Source: Bolinopsis microptera
Taxonomy: Eukaryota > Ctenophora > Tentaculata > Lobata > Bolinopsidae
Reading direction: 5' to 3'
NCBI RefSeq assembly: GCF_026151205.1
Contig: NC_087080.1
Location: 5,622,797 to 5,686,796 of the forward strand
DNA: 64,000 nucleotides
Positions within the stretch are counted from its first letter, which is position 1, and every line of letters begins with the position of its first letter. The translations under genes were made by a program, and so were the position numbers. The notes under the pieces are model-generated. The model did no database searches and was not told the DNA's origin. It saw only the letters and a list, made by a program, of their open reading frames with translations. Shown here piece after piece: positions 50,184 to 62,322 of this stretch.

Positions 50184-53100
50184 ATGGTCGAAGGAGGAAA
50201 TGACGACGGAAACATTAAACCATATCATGCTAGATTTTTAGCACGGATCCTCAGGTGTTTAAGACTTTATGATTTTTCAACAATTATTGATTTCCTAGCA
50301 ATAAAAGCCTAAAATATAGATTAATGCAGTATCACTTTTGTTAGACTAAAAATGTGGAACCGACATCACAAACCCTAAATGAATCTAAAATAATGCCAAA
50401 ATAGTAACACAGGCAATAATATTACCAGGTCGAGTCAGTTCACTGTAGGTATAGACAAGAAGCAATGTAATTTAACTCCAGTTGTCCTTGACACCAGAAA
50501 ATACCAAGCTGTCTTCAGTGAAGAACGTACCTCCTCTATTTACGAGGTTTGTTAACTTCTGCATCTTTATATTACATCCTGGGTACATCCTGCTTCAGTA
50601 CCTGTCCTTACTACTAGCTAAAGAGCACATCTAAAATACTCAGTTTTGTGTACTGCAAGATAACGGCGGTCTTGTTCCAGGTCCCAGACTGGGAGTTGCT
50701 ACACGCCATAGTTGGGTTATACGACAGTTACCTCCCTGAAATAACACCTGAAGTGTTGTACAACACCCTGACATGTCGATCTTCTCTCACTCTCGTCTTT
50801 CTTAAAGAACCTGAAGGTATTTCTAAAGTAAATGGGGAATTGACAACTACAGAACATTTACTGACTACTCAATTAATTCTTCTTAAATTATTGACTGTTT
50901 TAAATAAACCACTTGCACTTTTTGATCGTAAAATTTGAAACAATATGTGCAAGACTGGTTTATTTGATTTACTTTTTAGATGTATTGAAAGAACGAGACA
51001 GGGACGGTCCAAAAGAGCAGAAAGAAATTCCAAAACCCCAGAAAAAGGAAGGAGTAAAAGCAGAAGAAAGTAAGGATAAGAATAAGGAGGAAAAGGAGGA
51101 GGAGAGTGAGGATGAAGAGAGAATATTCACAGGAGTTTTTAGTGACGATGAGACAGATGATGAAGACAGCAGGTGGGTTTTAAGTACAATCCTCAGGGTC
51201 ACATGACTATTGCTAAAGTATTGTCGGTATTGAACTACTCACTGAAACTTAAATGGTGGAGCTGTATCCACTTTAAAACATAATTAAATAATGTACGTGG
51301 CTGATAACATTACGTCAACAGTGAAGAAGAAACAGAAGATGACGAACACTACGCTGCAAGTGTTGAGGAATATTTGGAGCAGGTTGAGAAGAGAAGAAAA
51401 CTCAGGGAAGAAAACCACTTAGAGTGAGTAAAATGTAAATACTGATCTCATTAATAAATAACAAAATAGGTTTGGAAATATACCGCATTTACCGAACAAG
51501 TAAATAAGACAGCCCCTTTAAGATAACATACTTTATACTCTGCTGCTTAATTAACTTCACCAAAATCACCAAATTTAGAAAAAGAACACCTGAAATATTT
51601 TCAATCCAAGTCACGCATCTTCTGAAACTATGCTCCTTGACGTCATACCATTTTCTCTCGAGTCTGCTGCTGAGTGGCCTCCAGCTGAAATTGTAGTTGG
51701 ACTATAAAGCTGGTTTGTTTGTGTGCTCGGATATTTTCTTGTTGCCACGTAATCCGATCGACTGAGTACTAAGCTTGGAGAATTCCTGGATAACGATTTA
51801 TTCCGCCTGCGAAAAATTCGACACAAAAATCGTCTCATATCCTTCTTCCTGAACAAATACACGAACGGATTCAACGCTGAGTTCATGGGAATAGCTGCAG
51901 TAACGACAACGTGTCTAAATAGAACAGATATAGTTTCTTTTCCAAGCACAAAATTGAACAGCACCACCACATACAGTAGATTGAAGAAACCAAAAAAGGT
52001 TGAGAGGATAAGAATTGTGCCTGTTGCTTGCCGACTGAGGTCTGTCGAACAAGGTCCGTCTGGAGAGTGGTTAGAAATTTTTCGTTTCAGAAGTTTCCAG
52101 ATCGTCATCAAATTCGCGCTCAGGACGACAGTTAAATCAAGAATTAAAGAAATGAGGAGGATGTAGTTGTAAACATCGACAAACTGTATGAGTCTGTCTC
52201 CTTGAACCACCAAAACATAGTACCATGATAGTCCCTCTTTTATTACATTGTAAGACAAGAATGCCGCAAAGGATATAATTATGAGCTTAGTGTTGGGATT
52301 GTAGAAAGGGAAGTAGGTTGAAACAGACCGAGCGACCGTTAACAGTGTCGTCACAAATCCAGTGCATTCTACAAACATGAAGAAGTTCAAGTGAAAGAAA
52401 CTCTGACCTATTTTGTTGACTTGCCAGTAATTGAAAGTCAGGTAGAATGTTGCAAAAAGACAAACGAGAAGATCTAGAATATTCAGGAGAGCAAGGAGTC
52501 TTTCTCCGAGTTTCTTGCTCTGATGAGTGACGAAATAGGACAGTGAGATAACGTTGGAGACTGTTCCAATGGCACTGATGCTGATAGAAATTAATATCAT
52601 TACTTTTAGCTCGGTTTTAGTAAGATATGTTTCGGTAACGGAAACTGCACTGTCTGAATGGTTGGTCGGGTATCCTTCGAAAAGCTCAGTGGTGGCCATG
52701 TCTTGATAGCAAAGTATGTAATGCTCAGCAACAGAAGGTTCTGACTCGGCTAACAAATATCAAATGTTCTCAAACAAGTGTCGAAACAAGGTATTGGTCA
52801 CGTTAACTGATCGATATACCATATATATCATGAAATGAGTCTAACAGCTGTGCGAGATTTCTGTCAGGCGTCGGCGCATAAATATTGTAGTATGTGTGTA
52901 CCACTATTATATATGTGGGATTCATGAAAACCTAAGAGCAGCGATATATAGACGTCCCAGAATGACGACCATCTGGTTTTCATTAGATAAAGTCAGATTG
53001 ATTGACCTGTGATATGGGCATGAAACAGCTGGTGCATTGCTCACCCCCAAAAAAGTGTGTTAATTCTAACACGACAGAAACATCACGTGTATGCATTATA

Positions 53101-56100
53101 CGGTGTTTTAGTTAATAATAATATGGCTAACAAAAATACTGTGCGAATTGCTCAAAAATCATTGTTATTGGGACCCTGAGAAAGATGAGACCCTGAGAGT
53201 GGTGCAGTGGTTCCCTGAGAGGAGTGCAGTGGTTCCCTGAGAGGAGTGCAGTGGTTCCCTGAGAGGAGTGCAGTGGTTCCCTGAGATGAGTGCAGTGGTT
53301 CCCTGAGAGTGGTGCAGTGGTTCTCTGAGAGGAGTGCAGTGGTTCTCTGAGAGGAGTGCAGTGGTTTCCTGAGAGGAGTGCAGTGGTTCCCTGAGAGGAG
53401 TGCAGTGGTTCTCTGAGAGGAGTGCAGTGGTTCTCTGAGAGGAGTGCAGTGGTTCCCTGAGAGGAGTGCAGTGGTTCCCTGAGAGGAGTGCAGTGGTTCC
53501 CTGAGAGGAGTGCAGTGGTTCCCTGAGAGGAGTGCAGTGGTTCCCTGAGAGGGGTGGGACCCAGATTTCAGTTCCAACATGTCACCCATATCTAAGGAAG
53601 CATCTCATCAGTGACATGGCCGCACCCAAAAAATCTGTTTCTGAACTGGACTTATTGTGGCATCCAGATGGCTAGCAAGATTAGTTTAAACAACGTCAAA
53701 AATACTAAAATACCGACTTTAACGAAAAAATTAATTTCTCTAACTCCATCCTTCTCCCCAGTCCAGCCAGTATTGGTGCAGAGTCCTTGTTGGTCGCAGC
53801 AGCCACCTTCAAGCGTGTTCACAACACGGAGGACTCTCCTCGCCGCGACAAGGAACGGATCATCCAGCTAGCACTGCTCGCTGTGAGGATAAGGTTCCGG
53901 AAACTGGGTGTTGGCAGACAGCTCCTTAATGTGAGATATCTATTGTCGCGTTCGTTGAGTCAAAGTCGTTTTATTTTGATCACTATTCTTAAAGAAAAAT
54001 AAAATAAAAAAAAAAGTTACAGTTATTTAATTGAGAAGCTGGTAAGTATACTAATGATAAAATTTCAGTTCGTACGTAACCCAATTGTGGTAGGAGAGTA
54101 CGATGCTTTAGTGTCGTATGTTGATCCCGGTGCCACAGGATTCTTCGTCAGAAATGGGTTCTCAAGTGACCTCATTCTTAATCATCGCTTCAGGTAGTGC
54201 CTCACTGCTCACCTCAGCGTCAAGTCTATTTTTCTGCTGCAAATTGATCGATCAGACGTGGTCAAGTGTCAAAAGTCAAAACACTTTTTTCTCCCCCCCA
54301 TCCCCAGCCATTATTAAATTTATTTCTCCTCAGTGACTTGGTGGATCATTGGGATAATTCTACGCTGATGAGCTACCTTCCGCCTTACTCCGGTAATATT
54401 TTATTTGTTACCAAAATTTAGTTGTAAGACTGAAAACTGCACTTCTCCTTCATGTCAAACCTAAAAACAGCAAATACGAATCCGTTGAAAATTAGAAGTT
54501 AATTGGATCTTTATGATCACTCTTTCTCCATTCTTACCCAAGAAAGTTATCTTAATCTTCTACTTACCTTGACTGATCCCCACAGAGTGTCTATCATCGG
54601 GTACGGTATCACTGCTGCGCGAGATGAGCTCAAGTCTCGGAGATGACATAAAGCGGTGGCGCAGCACGAGCGTGGAGGCATACCAGACGCAGCTCAGCTG
54701 TTTGGAACGCATGAGACACGAGATAATGTTGCTAAGGACTACCGTATCTTCTCAGGTCAGTGTTATTCGATGCTATTTATTATTACTCTGAAGTTTTGTG
54801 ATAGTTCCTGTTTGAATTTCAGAGCCGATCGAAAATATTGCGCTGTGAAAAGCTGCCTCGTAGATTATTTTATGGTCGTAAAATTTTTAAGAATTTTGGT
54901 CGTATAATTTTTTGCCATGCCCATATTTTTCGTGTTTAATGAAATATATTGCGATCAAGTATGGTTGTGGAAAGCTTGCTTGCAAGATCAGAATAAATTA
55001 AACAAAATAGTAAGCTTGATGCATGTTATTCGTTACAAATAAAGAGTAAGCAGCTTGATTTTCAAAAGATCAATAATCATTATTCGTTCATAATGAATGC
55101 AATGTATGCCTGTTATGCTACATTGCCTACATATTAATATGAATATTATAATTATGCAGCTGCATTGCAATTTTAAAACCGTACATGATGAAAAATGGTG
55201 TTTAGGAAACGACAATGAATTCACTGACGAATGAGATTGATAGGTTAAGACTGAGCAAAGGGGTCTGTGAGCGGGAGTTCAGAGAATACAGAGCACAGGT
55301 TTGGAACTATTTTAAATTTCTATGCACAAATTTGAGAAGCCCATTGCATTCTATACATACAGATCGAAGCAATTCCATTCTTCATACGTAGATTGTACAT
55401 TTCGGTTCAATGATGCGAATTTCACGTAAACGCTGTACACTTATTTTTGATCATTGACAATAACAAGTAATTAGCTTATCACTTACACAGGTGCGAGCCA
55501 TGTTGAGTAGACTCAAGAACGGTAAAGAGGACTTGGAATCAGCCGAGAGCGAAATCATGAGTCTCTCCTTAGTGGGAAATAAAGATAGTCTTGTGAATGG
55601 GCATGTGTCAGAAAATGTTGCAGTAACGGTAGGTTACGTCGAAAAAAGTACCACATATAAATGAATAAAGTACCACATCTAAATTGCTCCACGGTTTCAT
55701 TTACAAATTAACATTAAATTACTTTGATAAGTAAGTTTGGAATTTATTTCTTTATTGCAGTTTTGTTACGTTTCGATAAGTAATTAAAGCTGTCTTATCT
55801 ATATCATATCGCTACAATTTAAATTTCCTTTTTTATTGTTTTATTATGATTATTAGTTACCATTATTTCTCTCCATGTTGAGCGCTCATTATCTTTGACA
55901 TATCTCTCAGATCGGCGAGGAAGAATTTAGCGATCTAGAGGATGAAATAAGATCAGCCATATGTGCTGTACCTTCCTATAAGTCGATCAGAATAACCTCA
56001 ATTGAAAAGGTATTTTAAGTTTTCCTGGAAATTAACAGTTTAAGCTTTTAGTAATCCATTCATTTTATCTTCATTGCTAGAATTGGATCTTGAAAGTAAT

Positions 56101-57971
56101 GTTTTTATGCAATATTTTGCGTTTAATTTTAAATGTGATCCGTTCATCAGCAAAACGCAGAAAAGTCAGCATTGCTTCGAAATGTGTACAAAGCGCGGTG
56201 CAATGCACTACGTGACCCCAACATGACCATGAAGCTCTACTACTGTGGTGGCAAAGGTGGCACATTGCACAGGGTGCTAAAAGAGGGGTTCCAACCCAAG
56301 GATATGGTGGTTGGAGATTTCGGGGTGGGCATGTATTTCACCCAAAATCCTGTCAGAGCAATGCAGTATTCTGAGGTCGGCTAAATTTTTTGCTGGACGT
56401 TTTCTGTACATTGGATCTAGATTTAATACCCAACGTTCGCGTTGGTTAGATATTGAAATTTCATGATTCAGATATTTGAAGTATAGTTGGTAGTAGATTA
56501 CACTATTTTGTATTTCAGCCTGGGCTGCTATTGCAATGCGAAGTTGGGATCGGTAATGCAGAATCTGTACTTAAAATGGACCAAACCAGGTGACCTCCCC
56601 TATAGCTTTACAATTATATTTATCGTCTAATTATTGAATACTAAACAAGCTCTCAACCAGTGATCTGTTGACTGGCCACATCATTCTTCGATGTTCTTCT
56701 AAATCATTCCTCTAATCGGGTTAAGGAATCTCTGGCTTGAAATAAAGTCCAGAAGTCCTAAAACTAATTTCGCCTCCATCAAAACCCTAGCAACGTAAAA
56801 TCCCGGACTGCATTTGTACAAGACCACTTTTGGAAAATTTGCCATTTAAACTGGTCCGGAAATAGTGTTTTCATTACCTTGCTCGGGAATATTATAGTGG
56901 GTTAATTTATGACTGGGAAAATTAATGAACGGGAAAAATATGGCGGAATTTTTCAAAACCCACCAAGCATCAAAACGTATTACTATTAGTTTACCTTACT
57001 CGGAAACATTATAGTGGGTTAATTTATGACTGGGAAAATTAATGACCGGGAAAAATATGGCGGAATTTTCCAAAACCCACCACTTTATCCCAGTCATAAT
57101 ATTCCCGAGTAAGGTATGTTTTGAGGATAAATTAAGCGATATGGCAATATTTTAATTACAAAGGGTCTACTTATATATTTCACGGAACGCGCGAAAGTTG
57201 ATATACTACCGCAACTTTTTTTGTTCAGCAGTCAGTGCAACAGAATTTTACTGCGCGGTGTGTACAATTCTTCGTTGCTAAGTGACGAGCACATCCGTAG
57301 CAACGAAAGACATTTCAGCTAGGGACAAAGGTCCTCTTGTTATGTCGTCAATAAACCTCGCAGATATTTTGGCGGTTGCAAGATTAATCATGGTCCTTAA
57401 CCCAATTTATCACTCTTATTTGATTGTTATGCAGCATGAATTGTTTCGATTCCTGTTTCAATGTTCTTGACATACGTTGCATGCCACATTTCGCGCGCGA
57501 AGCGCGCGCCGCCGAAGGCGGAAATAATATCTCTGATATTTGTGATACGTAACATGTATCAACAATGTTCAAAGATACGCGTGAGGTACATACTAATAAA
57601 GTTGTTTCCCAGAAATCGACCACCAGTGGGATTTGACTCGATATTGACGGGAGAAAGAGACGTTGATCATATAGGGATATACAGTCATCAGAGGCACAAT
57701 GAACTGCAATATTTAGTTTTCGATAGTAAGCAGGTAAGCACAAAGCAGTGCAATGTGAAACTGAAAAAGAATACAACTACAAGATCTATCAGTCGTTAGT
57801 CGTACATATACAATATATTTTAATAGGGGTTGTGTTGTTCACATATTTACAGATAACCTGACTAAACAGGAAACTAGAGATAACGAGGATTTCATTTTAA
57901 ATTTCCATTATGAACTAAATAATCCCCATTTTCAGGCAGTACCTCTCTACCTGATTTATTTCACTGTTTGA
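50184..57971 (+). CDS. GNAT acetyltransferase-PARP catalytic-domain fusion protein
   Basis: Sixteen exons: 50184-50254, 50429-50546, 50681-50816, 50980-51172, 51322-51423, 53762-53930, 54069-54193, 54334-54392, 54586-54755, 55206-55298, 55491-55628, 55911-56009, 56151-56375, 56519-56589, 57613-57733, 57936-57971. They sum to 641 residues in one frame. Residues ~150-205 are a charged acidic insert. Residues ~207-320 hold a GNAT core: LALLAVRIRFRKLGVG (acetyl-CoA loop R-x-x-G-x-G) and GATGFFVRNGFSSD. Residues ~325-460 are helical or coiled coil. Residues ~500-641 are PARP-like (LYYCGG, GDFGVGMYFTQNP, YLVFDSKQAVPLYLIYF). The H-Y-E triad reads C523-Y553-Q622 by eye alignment. The start ATG has an ACCATC-ATG-G context. 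Intron 5 contains an antisense GPCR. Function unknown. Confidence 0.85.
51611..52699 (-). CDS. Intronless rhodopsin-like (class A) GPCR nested in an intron
   Basis: 362 residues from the ATG at 52699; the frame upstream opens only with TTG. An N-glycosylation site (NHS) lies in the short N-terminus. TM1 is around VMILISISISAIGTVSNVIS. TM3 ends ARSVSTYFP, so the usual DRY is ARS. TM7 has NSALNPFVYLF, the NPxxY motif, followed by a basic helix 8 (RKKDMRRFLCR). The Ser/Thr-rich tail is ~60 residues. It belongs to the broad class A set expanded in invertebrates; the ligand cannot be assigned. It lies wholly in intron 5 of the plus-strand GNAT-PARP gene. Confidence 0.88.
   Translation of the reverse strand: MATTELFEGYPTNHSDSAVSVTETYLTKTELKVMILISISISAIGTVSNVISLSYFVTHQSKKLGERLLALLNILDLLVCLFATFYLTFNYWQVNKIGQSFFHLNFFMFVECTGFVTTLLTVARSVSTYFPFYNPNTKLIIISFAAFLSYNVIKEGLSWYYVLVVQGDRLIQFVDVYNYILLISLILDLTVVLSANLMTIWKLLKRKISNHSPDGPCSTDLSRQATGTILILSTFFGFFNLLYVVVLFNFVLGKETISVLFRHVVVTAAIPMNSALNPFVYLFRKKDMRRFLCRIFRRRNKSLSRNSPSLVLSRSDYVATRKYPSTQTNQLYSPTTISAGGHSAADSRENGMTSRSIVSEDA
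53177..53552. repeat. 22-bp minisatellite (CTGAGAGGAGTGCAGTGGTTCC)
   Basis: About seventeen units with single-base variants (e.g. GAGATGAG, TTCTCTG). It sits in intron 5 of the GNAT-PARP gene, ~480 bp upstream of the nested GPCR start codon. The minus-strand open frame across it is an artefact of unit composition. Confidence 0.95.
56877..57114. mobile_element. MITE with internal tandem duplication in a GNAT-PARP intron
   Basis: CCTTGCTCGGGAATATTAT at the left and ATAATATTCCCGAGTAAGG at the right are TIRs flanked by TA on both sides. A ~115-bp inner unit (GTGGGTTAATTTATGACTGG ... CAAAACCCACCA) is present twice in tandem. The TA flank suggests a Tc1/mariner-like family. Confidence 0.85.
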
Positions 57972-58603
57972 AATTCCGGATTACAATTGCTTCATTTTAA
58001 TGACGCAATTGTGCCAACGAATTAGGAGCTAAAGAACTAAACTTTGAAGCTATAGCTATTATCTATGTTGACGTAGATAAAGAATAATCTGTAAATGGTA
58101 AAATATCATTCTCGAAATGCGGGTTTCTAGACTGTTCTGCATCATGAACGACATGAAAATCTGGTTATGTTTTCGACAATCATAATCCTAGATTTTAGTA
58201 CTGATGATGTTCCTGGACAATATTGATTACCTTATATATTCTTAAGGGTGCATTTGCATTGGCAGTTTCTGATATCTTTTCTATAACGTTTTTAGCTGGT
58301 TATGGCTTATACGTAATTTTAGATTTACTTTCTTTTTTATAGGAATTATTCTTATGAAGCTTTGTGAGATAATGTTCTTGGTTTATTTTATTTGAAGATG
58401 TATAATTTTGATTATATGAAATACTTTCTTTGCCTTATTGATAGAACAGAATCATAGTTGCGATTTCATCAACGCGAATTTTCTGTTATACTTACATTCG
58501 ACACTTTTCGACGTATTCTAATTCTAACGACCCATCTATCTCAATGGCGATTCCGTCATCATTCTGAACTGCTCGAGAAATTGATAAAAAACTTCTGTAT
58601 AGG

Positions 58604-59762
58604 ATGGCGGAGGTTCATATTATTGGTAACCTAGATGGCGGTGAAGGATTTTCCTCCCCAAATTTGTCATGCAAATGGTGTTTTGAAACTGGAGGAGCTT
58701 GGAGACTCTTAGAAGGAGTCAAAGACGGTCAAACTCAGGTATTTCAACATTGTCATAATTTCTCAGCTTTCTCACATTTTCTTTAGATTCTAATATATAT
58801 CTCCTTTCTAATATATATCTCCATATATCTCCATCAAGATCGGTAGTTCCCGCAATCAAACAACGAATGAGTTTTTAAAAGTTCCAATTAAGTTCCAATT
58901 TAAGATGATTTAAGAATTCCTCATCTATATTCTATGAGCGTATAAATGCACTAATTAATTCGATTCATTGACAGTGTACTTTAACTTATCCGATGCTACC
59001 ATCCACACTGTCAATATAAGCTAATCTATTATTGTTTCTGTTAGGTTGATCATCCTATAGATGAGGGAATAGCACACTGGTCTCATCCCATAGATCTACA
59101 CTACGCTATAAAGGGGATCCAGGGCTGGCCCAAACTCTCACTCCAGGTTTCTAAGCCTATACTGTATTTAAAGCGATGCCAACATGACGTAATAATATGA
59201 TTGTTTAGTAATACTTCTAGGTCCCTGTTATCACCAATAAATCAACATGATTGGTCCAACATGTCAGGTATACAGTGAAGATATGTACGGCAGAACCCAA
59301 CTAGTTGGGTATGGTTTTGTACATTTACCCACCTCTCCTGGATTTCACAAGATTGAGTGTCCTACTTGGCAACTGGCAGGTTAGTAGTCTATATTAAGTG
59401 GTCGATGTTTCAGAGTATTTGTCTTTCATAGTGATACCTGGTGATGACAGAATTTCCTTTTTTTTGGATAACTGGATTGAACTTAATCATTTTAATGCCT
59501 ATTCTTATGAGATTTGAGCTTTTTTCATATAAATTGTTAAATTGAAACATCAGAGGGACTGGTTTTAACTGTTTTTTGCTCAGGAAGTGCGATGGATCAA
59601 GTACAATCATATTTCGTTGGCAGTGGGCCTCAGCTTATTAATGATGACGTCATAGCATCTGGCTCAGACCGATATAGATTACAGACAATCGCCTCAGGGA
59701 CTGTTTACCTTTCTTTATTTCTTGTGACAAGGAACTTTAACAAGTTTGGTATAGAATCGTGA
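58604..59762 (+). CDS. B9D2: B9 domain-containing protein 2
   Basis: Exons 58604-58738, 59045-59146, 59268-59379 and 59584-59762 give 175 residues, the same as human B9D2. [20 protein letters not shown] starts the B9 (C2-like) domain. Other conserved parts are [50 protein letters not shown] and [10 protein letters not shown]. Family role: transition-zone tectonic/MKS complex with B9D1 and MKS1 at the base of cilia. Splice sites are all GT-AG and phases agree. Confidence 0.98.
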
Positions 59763-60528
59763 AATTTTCATAAGTATAACTCTTAAAGTGGAAATGCTGG
59801 GAAAATTTGCTTTTTATAGCTGGAAGTGCTGGGAATATTTGCTATTACACAGAGAATAGAGATTGATGTTGTATTTTGTATATGCTGACGGATTTTTATT
59901 GACCTACTCTGTAATCATCAGAAGTTTTCCATTTTTACCTGACGTCTCAGTTATTTTGACCAAATTTAATGCTGACAAATTTATTAATCTTATTTTTGTA
60001 CGCTTCTTGTGATGATATTTGAATATTTAACGTTTAAGTGATATTCGTATTATTTTGCACAATCAAAGATTTAAAAACGTTTCATAATGATACAATTCAA
60101 ATAGTTAAGTGTACCAGCCACTTTTACATGTATTTTACAATTTGTACTAGCAGTATATATCACCATAATTGTATATAGAGTCTACATTTCATATCATTGA
60201 AAATAAAAAATAATAATAAGGGATCGTTCACATATATAATGGGTCCGTCACATATTACGTAATCAATATTTTAGAAATTTTTACCCCCCTCCGTAAACAA
60301 CCGTAATCAAGACCCAACCCCCCCTGACAGCAATATTACGTAATCATGGCATGGCCGGACCCGGGACCCCCTCCTCCCCTTGACTTTTTTCCCTAGAAAA
60401 CACTTTTCTCTACGTTTCATGCAACCCTGATCATGCTATCATGATGAGCCGAAATTATTGTTATCAGTTATGATATCCGGCCAAGCACCTTCTAAACTAC
60501 TTACTATTATGGGGGGGGGGGGGGGGGT

Positions 60529-60606
60529 CAACCTCATTTTACCTCATTTTACCTCATCCCAATTTTGCCTTTTTTGGCTGGCCTCATGAGGTAAAATGAG
60601 GTAAAT
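60529..60606. repeat. Palindromic module ACCTCATTTTACCTC, left copy
   Basis: GTCAACCTCATTTTACCTCA opens the module and TGAGGTAAAATGAGGTAAA closes it; a G tract (60510-60527) precedes it. Almost identical to the module at 63068-63146. Confidence 0.92.
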
Positions 60607-60612
60607 CTCGGC

Positions 60613-61077
60613 AAAAATTTTTAACAGGTAAAATTCTCTAAATCGTCAATTTAGTCACGAAGGAGTATGGAAGGAGTTCTAAATGTGTGCTCCTCTAATA
60701 TAAACAGTAGGAAATGGTTAACTTTAGTCGAGGTCTCAGGTCTCTACAATGTCGGAAAGTTCCTGCAGGAATTTGCGCATTGCGCTTGAAGCGCAAGATT
60801 CACAGCGCCAAAAGCGAAGGTCGTAGAGACATGAGACCTTGACTAAAGTTAACCATTTCATACCATTGCTATAAGAGTATGCCACTTTCAGAGTCCTGAA
60901 CACACTCCCATATCTCTTAATCGTCAATTGTATGAATTTTACCTGTTAAAATATAATATCATCTTTTACTGATATCAATTTAGTTTAACACTGTTAGTTT
61001 TAAAAAAGAAAATAATACTTCACACCAAACTAACACACAATATGAGAATATAAAGAGGAAGGTTTTCTTGGAGACCT
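60613..61077. repeat. Left arm of the large inverted repeat
   Basis: Matches 61866-62322 in inverse over ~460 bp with scattered substitutions. Landmarks are TTTTAACAGGTAAAATTC, GAGGTCTCAGGTCTCTACAA, GCGCTTGAAGCGCAAG and CACACCAAACTAAC. Confidence 0.92.
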
Positions 61078-61307
61078 GGACCATCAAAATAGTGTACATT
61101 GCTGCTGTCATTGTCAAGACTCCAGAATAAGAGGGTCTAGTTGTGGGATTATGCTGGATAACAGATATGATAAGTGGTAACAGCCTACAAAAGAATGTTA
61201 GCTTACTAAGGAATTTTCCTCTTACCGAATTATACAAGAAGTTAACTAAGTTCCTCCTAGTCCTAAGCATTATCTTGTTTCAGAGGGAATGAGTGATTTA
61301 AAAAGAT

Positions 61308-61625
61308 GAGCAGCAGGAACCCGTATAACCCTAAAATGGTGTCAAGATTCAAGAGACTAAAATAATTATTATATATTTAATTCGCGTTTTTGACACCACT
61401 TGGGGGTCCAAATTTGGGGCTCTAAAACTTTTATTTCTTGGCCAATTTTTTATTTTTTCATGCTGATTTGGAGGCCATTAAAGCATTTGGCCCAGTCAAA
61501 AAAGTTTCAGTTGTATATCTTTTACGGTTTTTGCGGAAAGTAGCGTTAAAGTTGATGCCGTGGTGTCAGTAAAATGGCACGGATAAACATATATATATCG
61601 TATCGCTTTATATATAGTAAGATGA
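61308..61625 (+). repeat. Dispersed ~315-bp repeat, copy 3
   Basis: Lies in the spacer between the inverted arms. Same orientation and near-identical ends as 44583-44905. Confidence 0.9.
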
Positions 61626-61865
61626 GGCCAAAGAGTTAGTTGTGAAGAAGGCATTTGTACTCTGTAATTTCTAAGCTAATTTTTTTCGATATTTATAGCT
61701 ATTTACTGATCTTGTTTTGACGTATCAGCAAGATATCACTGGACCTCGTTAGTTGTTAGTCATGTTATGCTGATCCAGTTAGTGACGAGCTATGAAGTAA
61801 TCATTCGACCTCATTTAATACTGATCCTATCAATGACGAGCTATGAAGTAATCAGTGGATCGGAG

Positions 61866-62322
61866 TCCAAGGAAAACCTTCCTTTTTTATATTATCATAT
61901 TGTGCGTTAGTTTGGTGTGAAGTAATATGTTCTTTTTCAAAACTAACAGTGTTTTAAACTAAATTGATATCAGTTAAAGATGATATATTTTAACAGGTAA
62001 AATTCATATAATTGATGATTAAGAGCTGTAGGAGTGTGTTCAGGACTCTGAAAGTGACATACTCTCATAGCAATGGTATGGAATGGTTAATTTTAGTCAA
62101 GGTCTCATGTCTCTACGACCTTTGCTTTTGGCGCAGTGAATCTTGCGCTTCAGCGCCATGTGCAAATTACTGCAGGAACTTCCCGACATTGTAGAGACCT
62201 GAAACCTCGACTAAAGTTAACCATTTCCTACTGTTTATATTAGAGGAGCACACATTTAGAACTCCTTCCAAACTCCTTCGTGACTAAATTGACGATTTAG
62301 ATAATTTTACCTGTTAAAAATT
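61866..62322. repeat. Right arm of the large inverted repeat
   Basis: Inverse of 60613-61077. Because the two arms differ at many positions, they are not a recent assembly fold-over. Confidence 0.92.

Noticed and set aside
53152-53589. 145-codon minus-strand frame of a repeated peptide
   Set aside because: Produced by the 22-bp minisatellite. No conserved sequence outside the repeat, and it lies within an intron.
57275-57312. X-box-like sequence (GTTGCTAAGTGAC) as an RFX site for B9D2
   Set aside because: It matches the RFX consensus only partly and lies inside an intron of the GNAT-PARP gene, 1.3 kb from B9D2.
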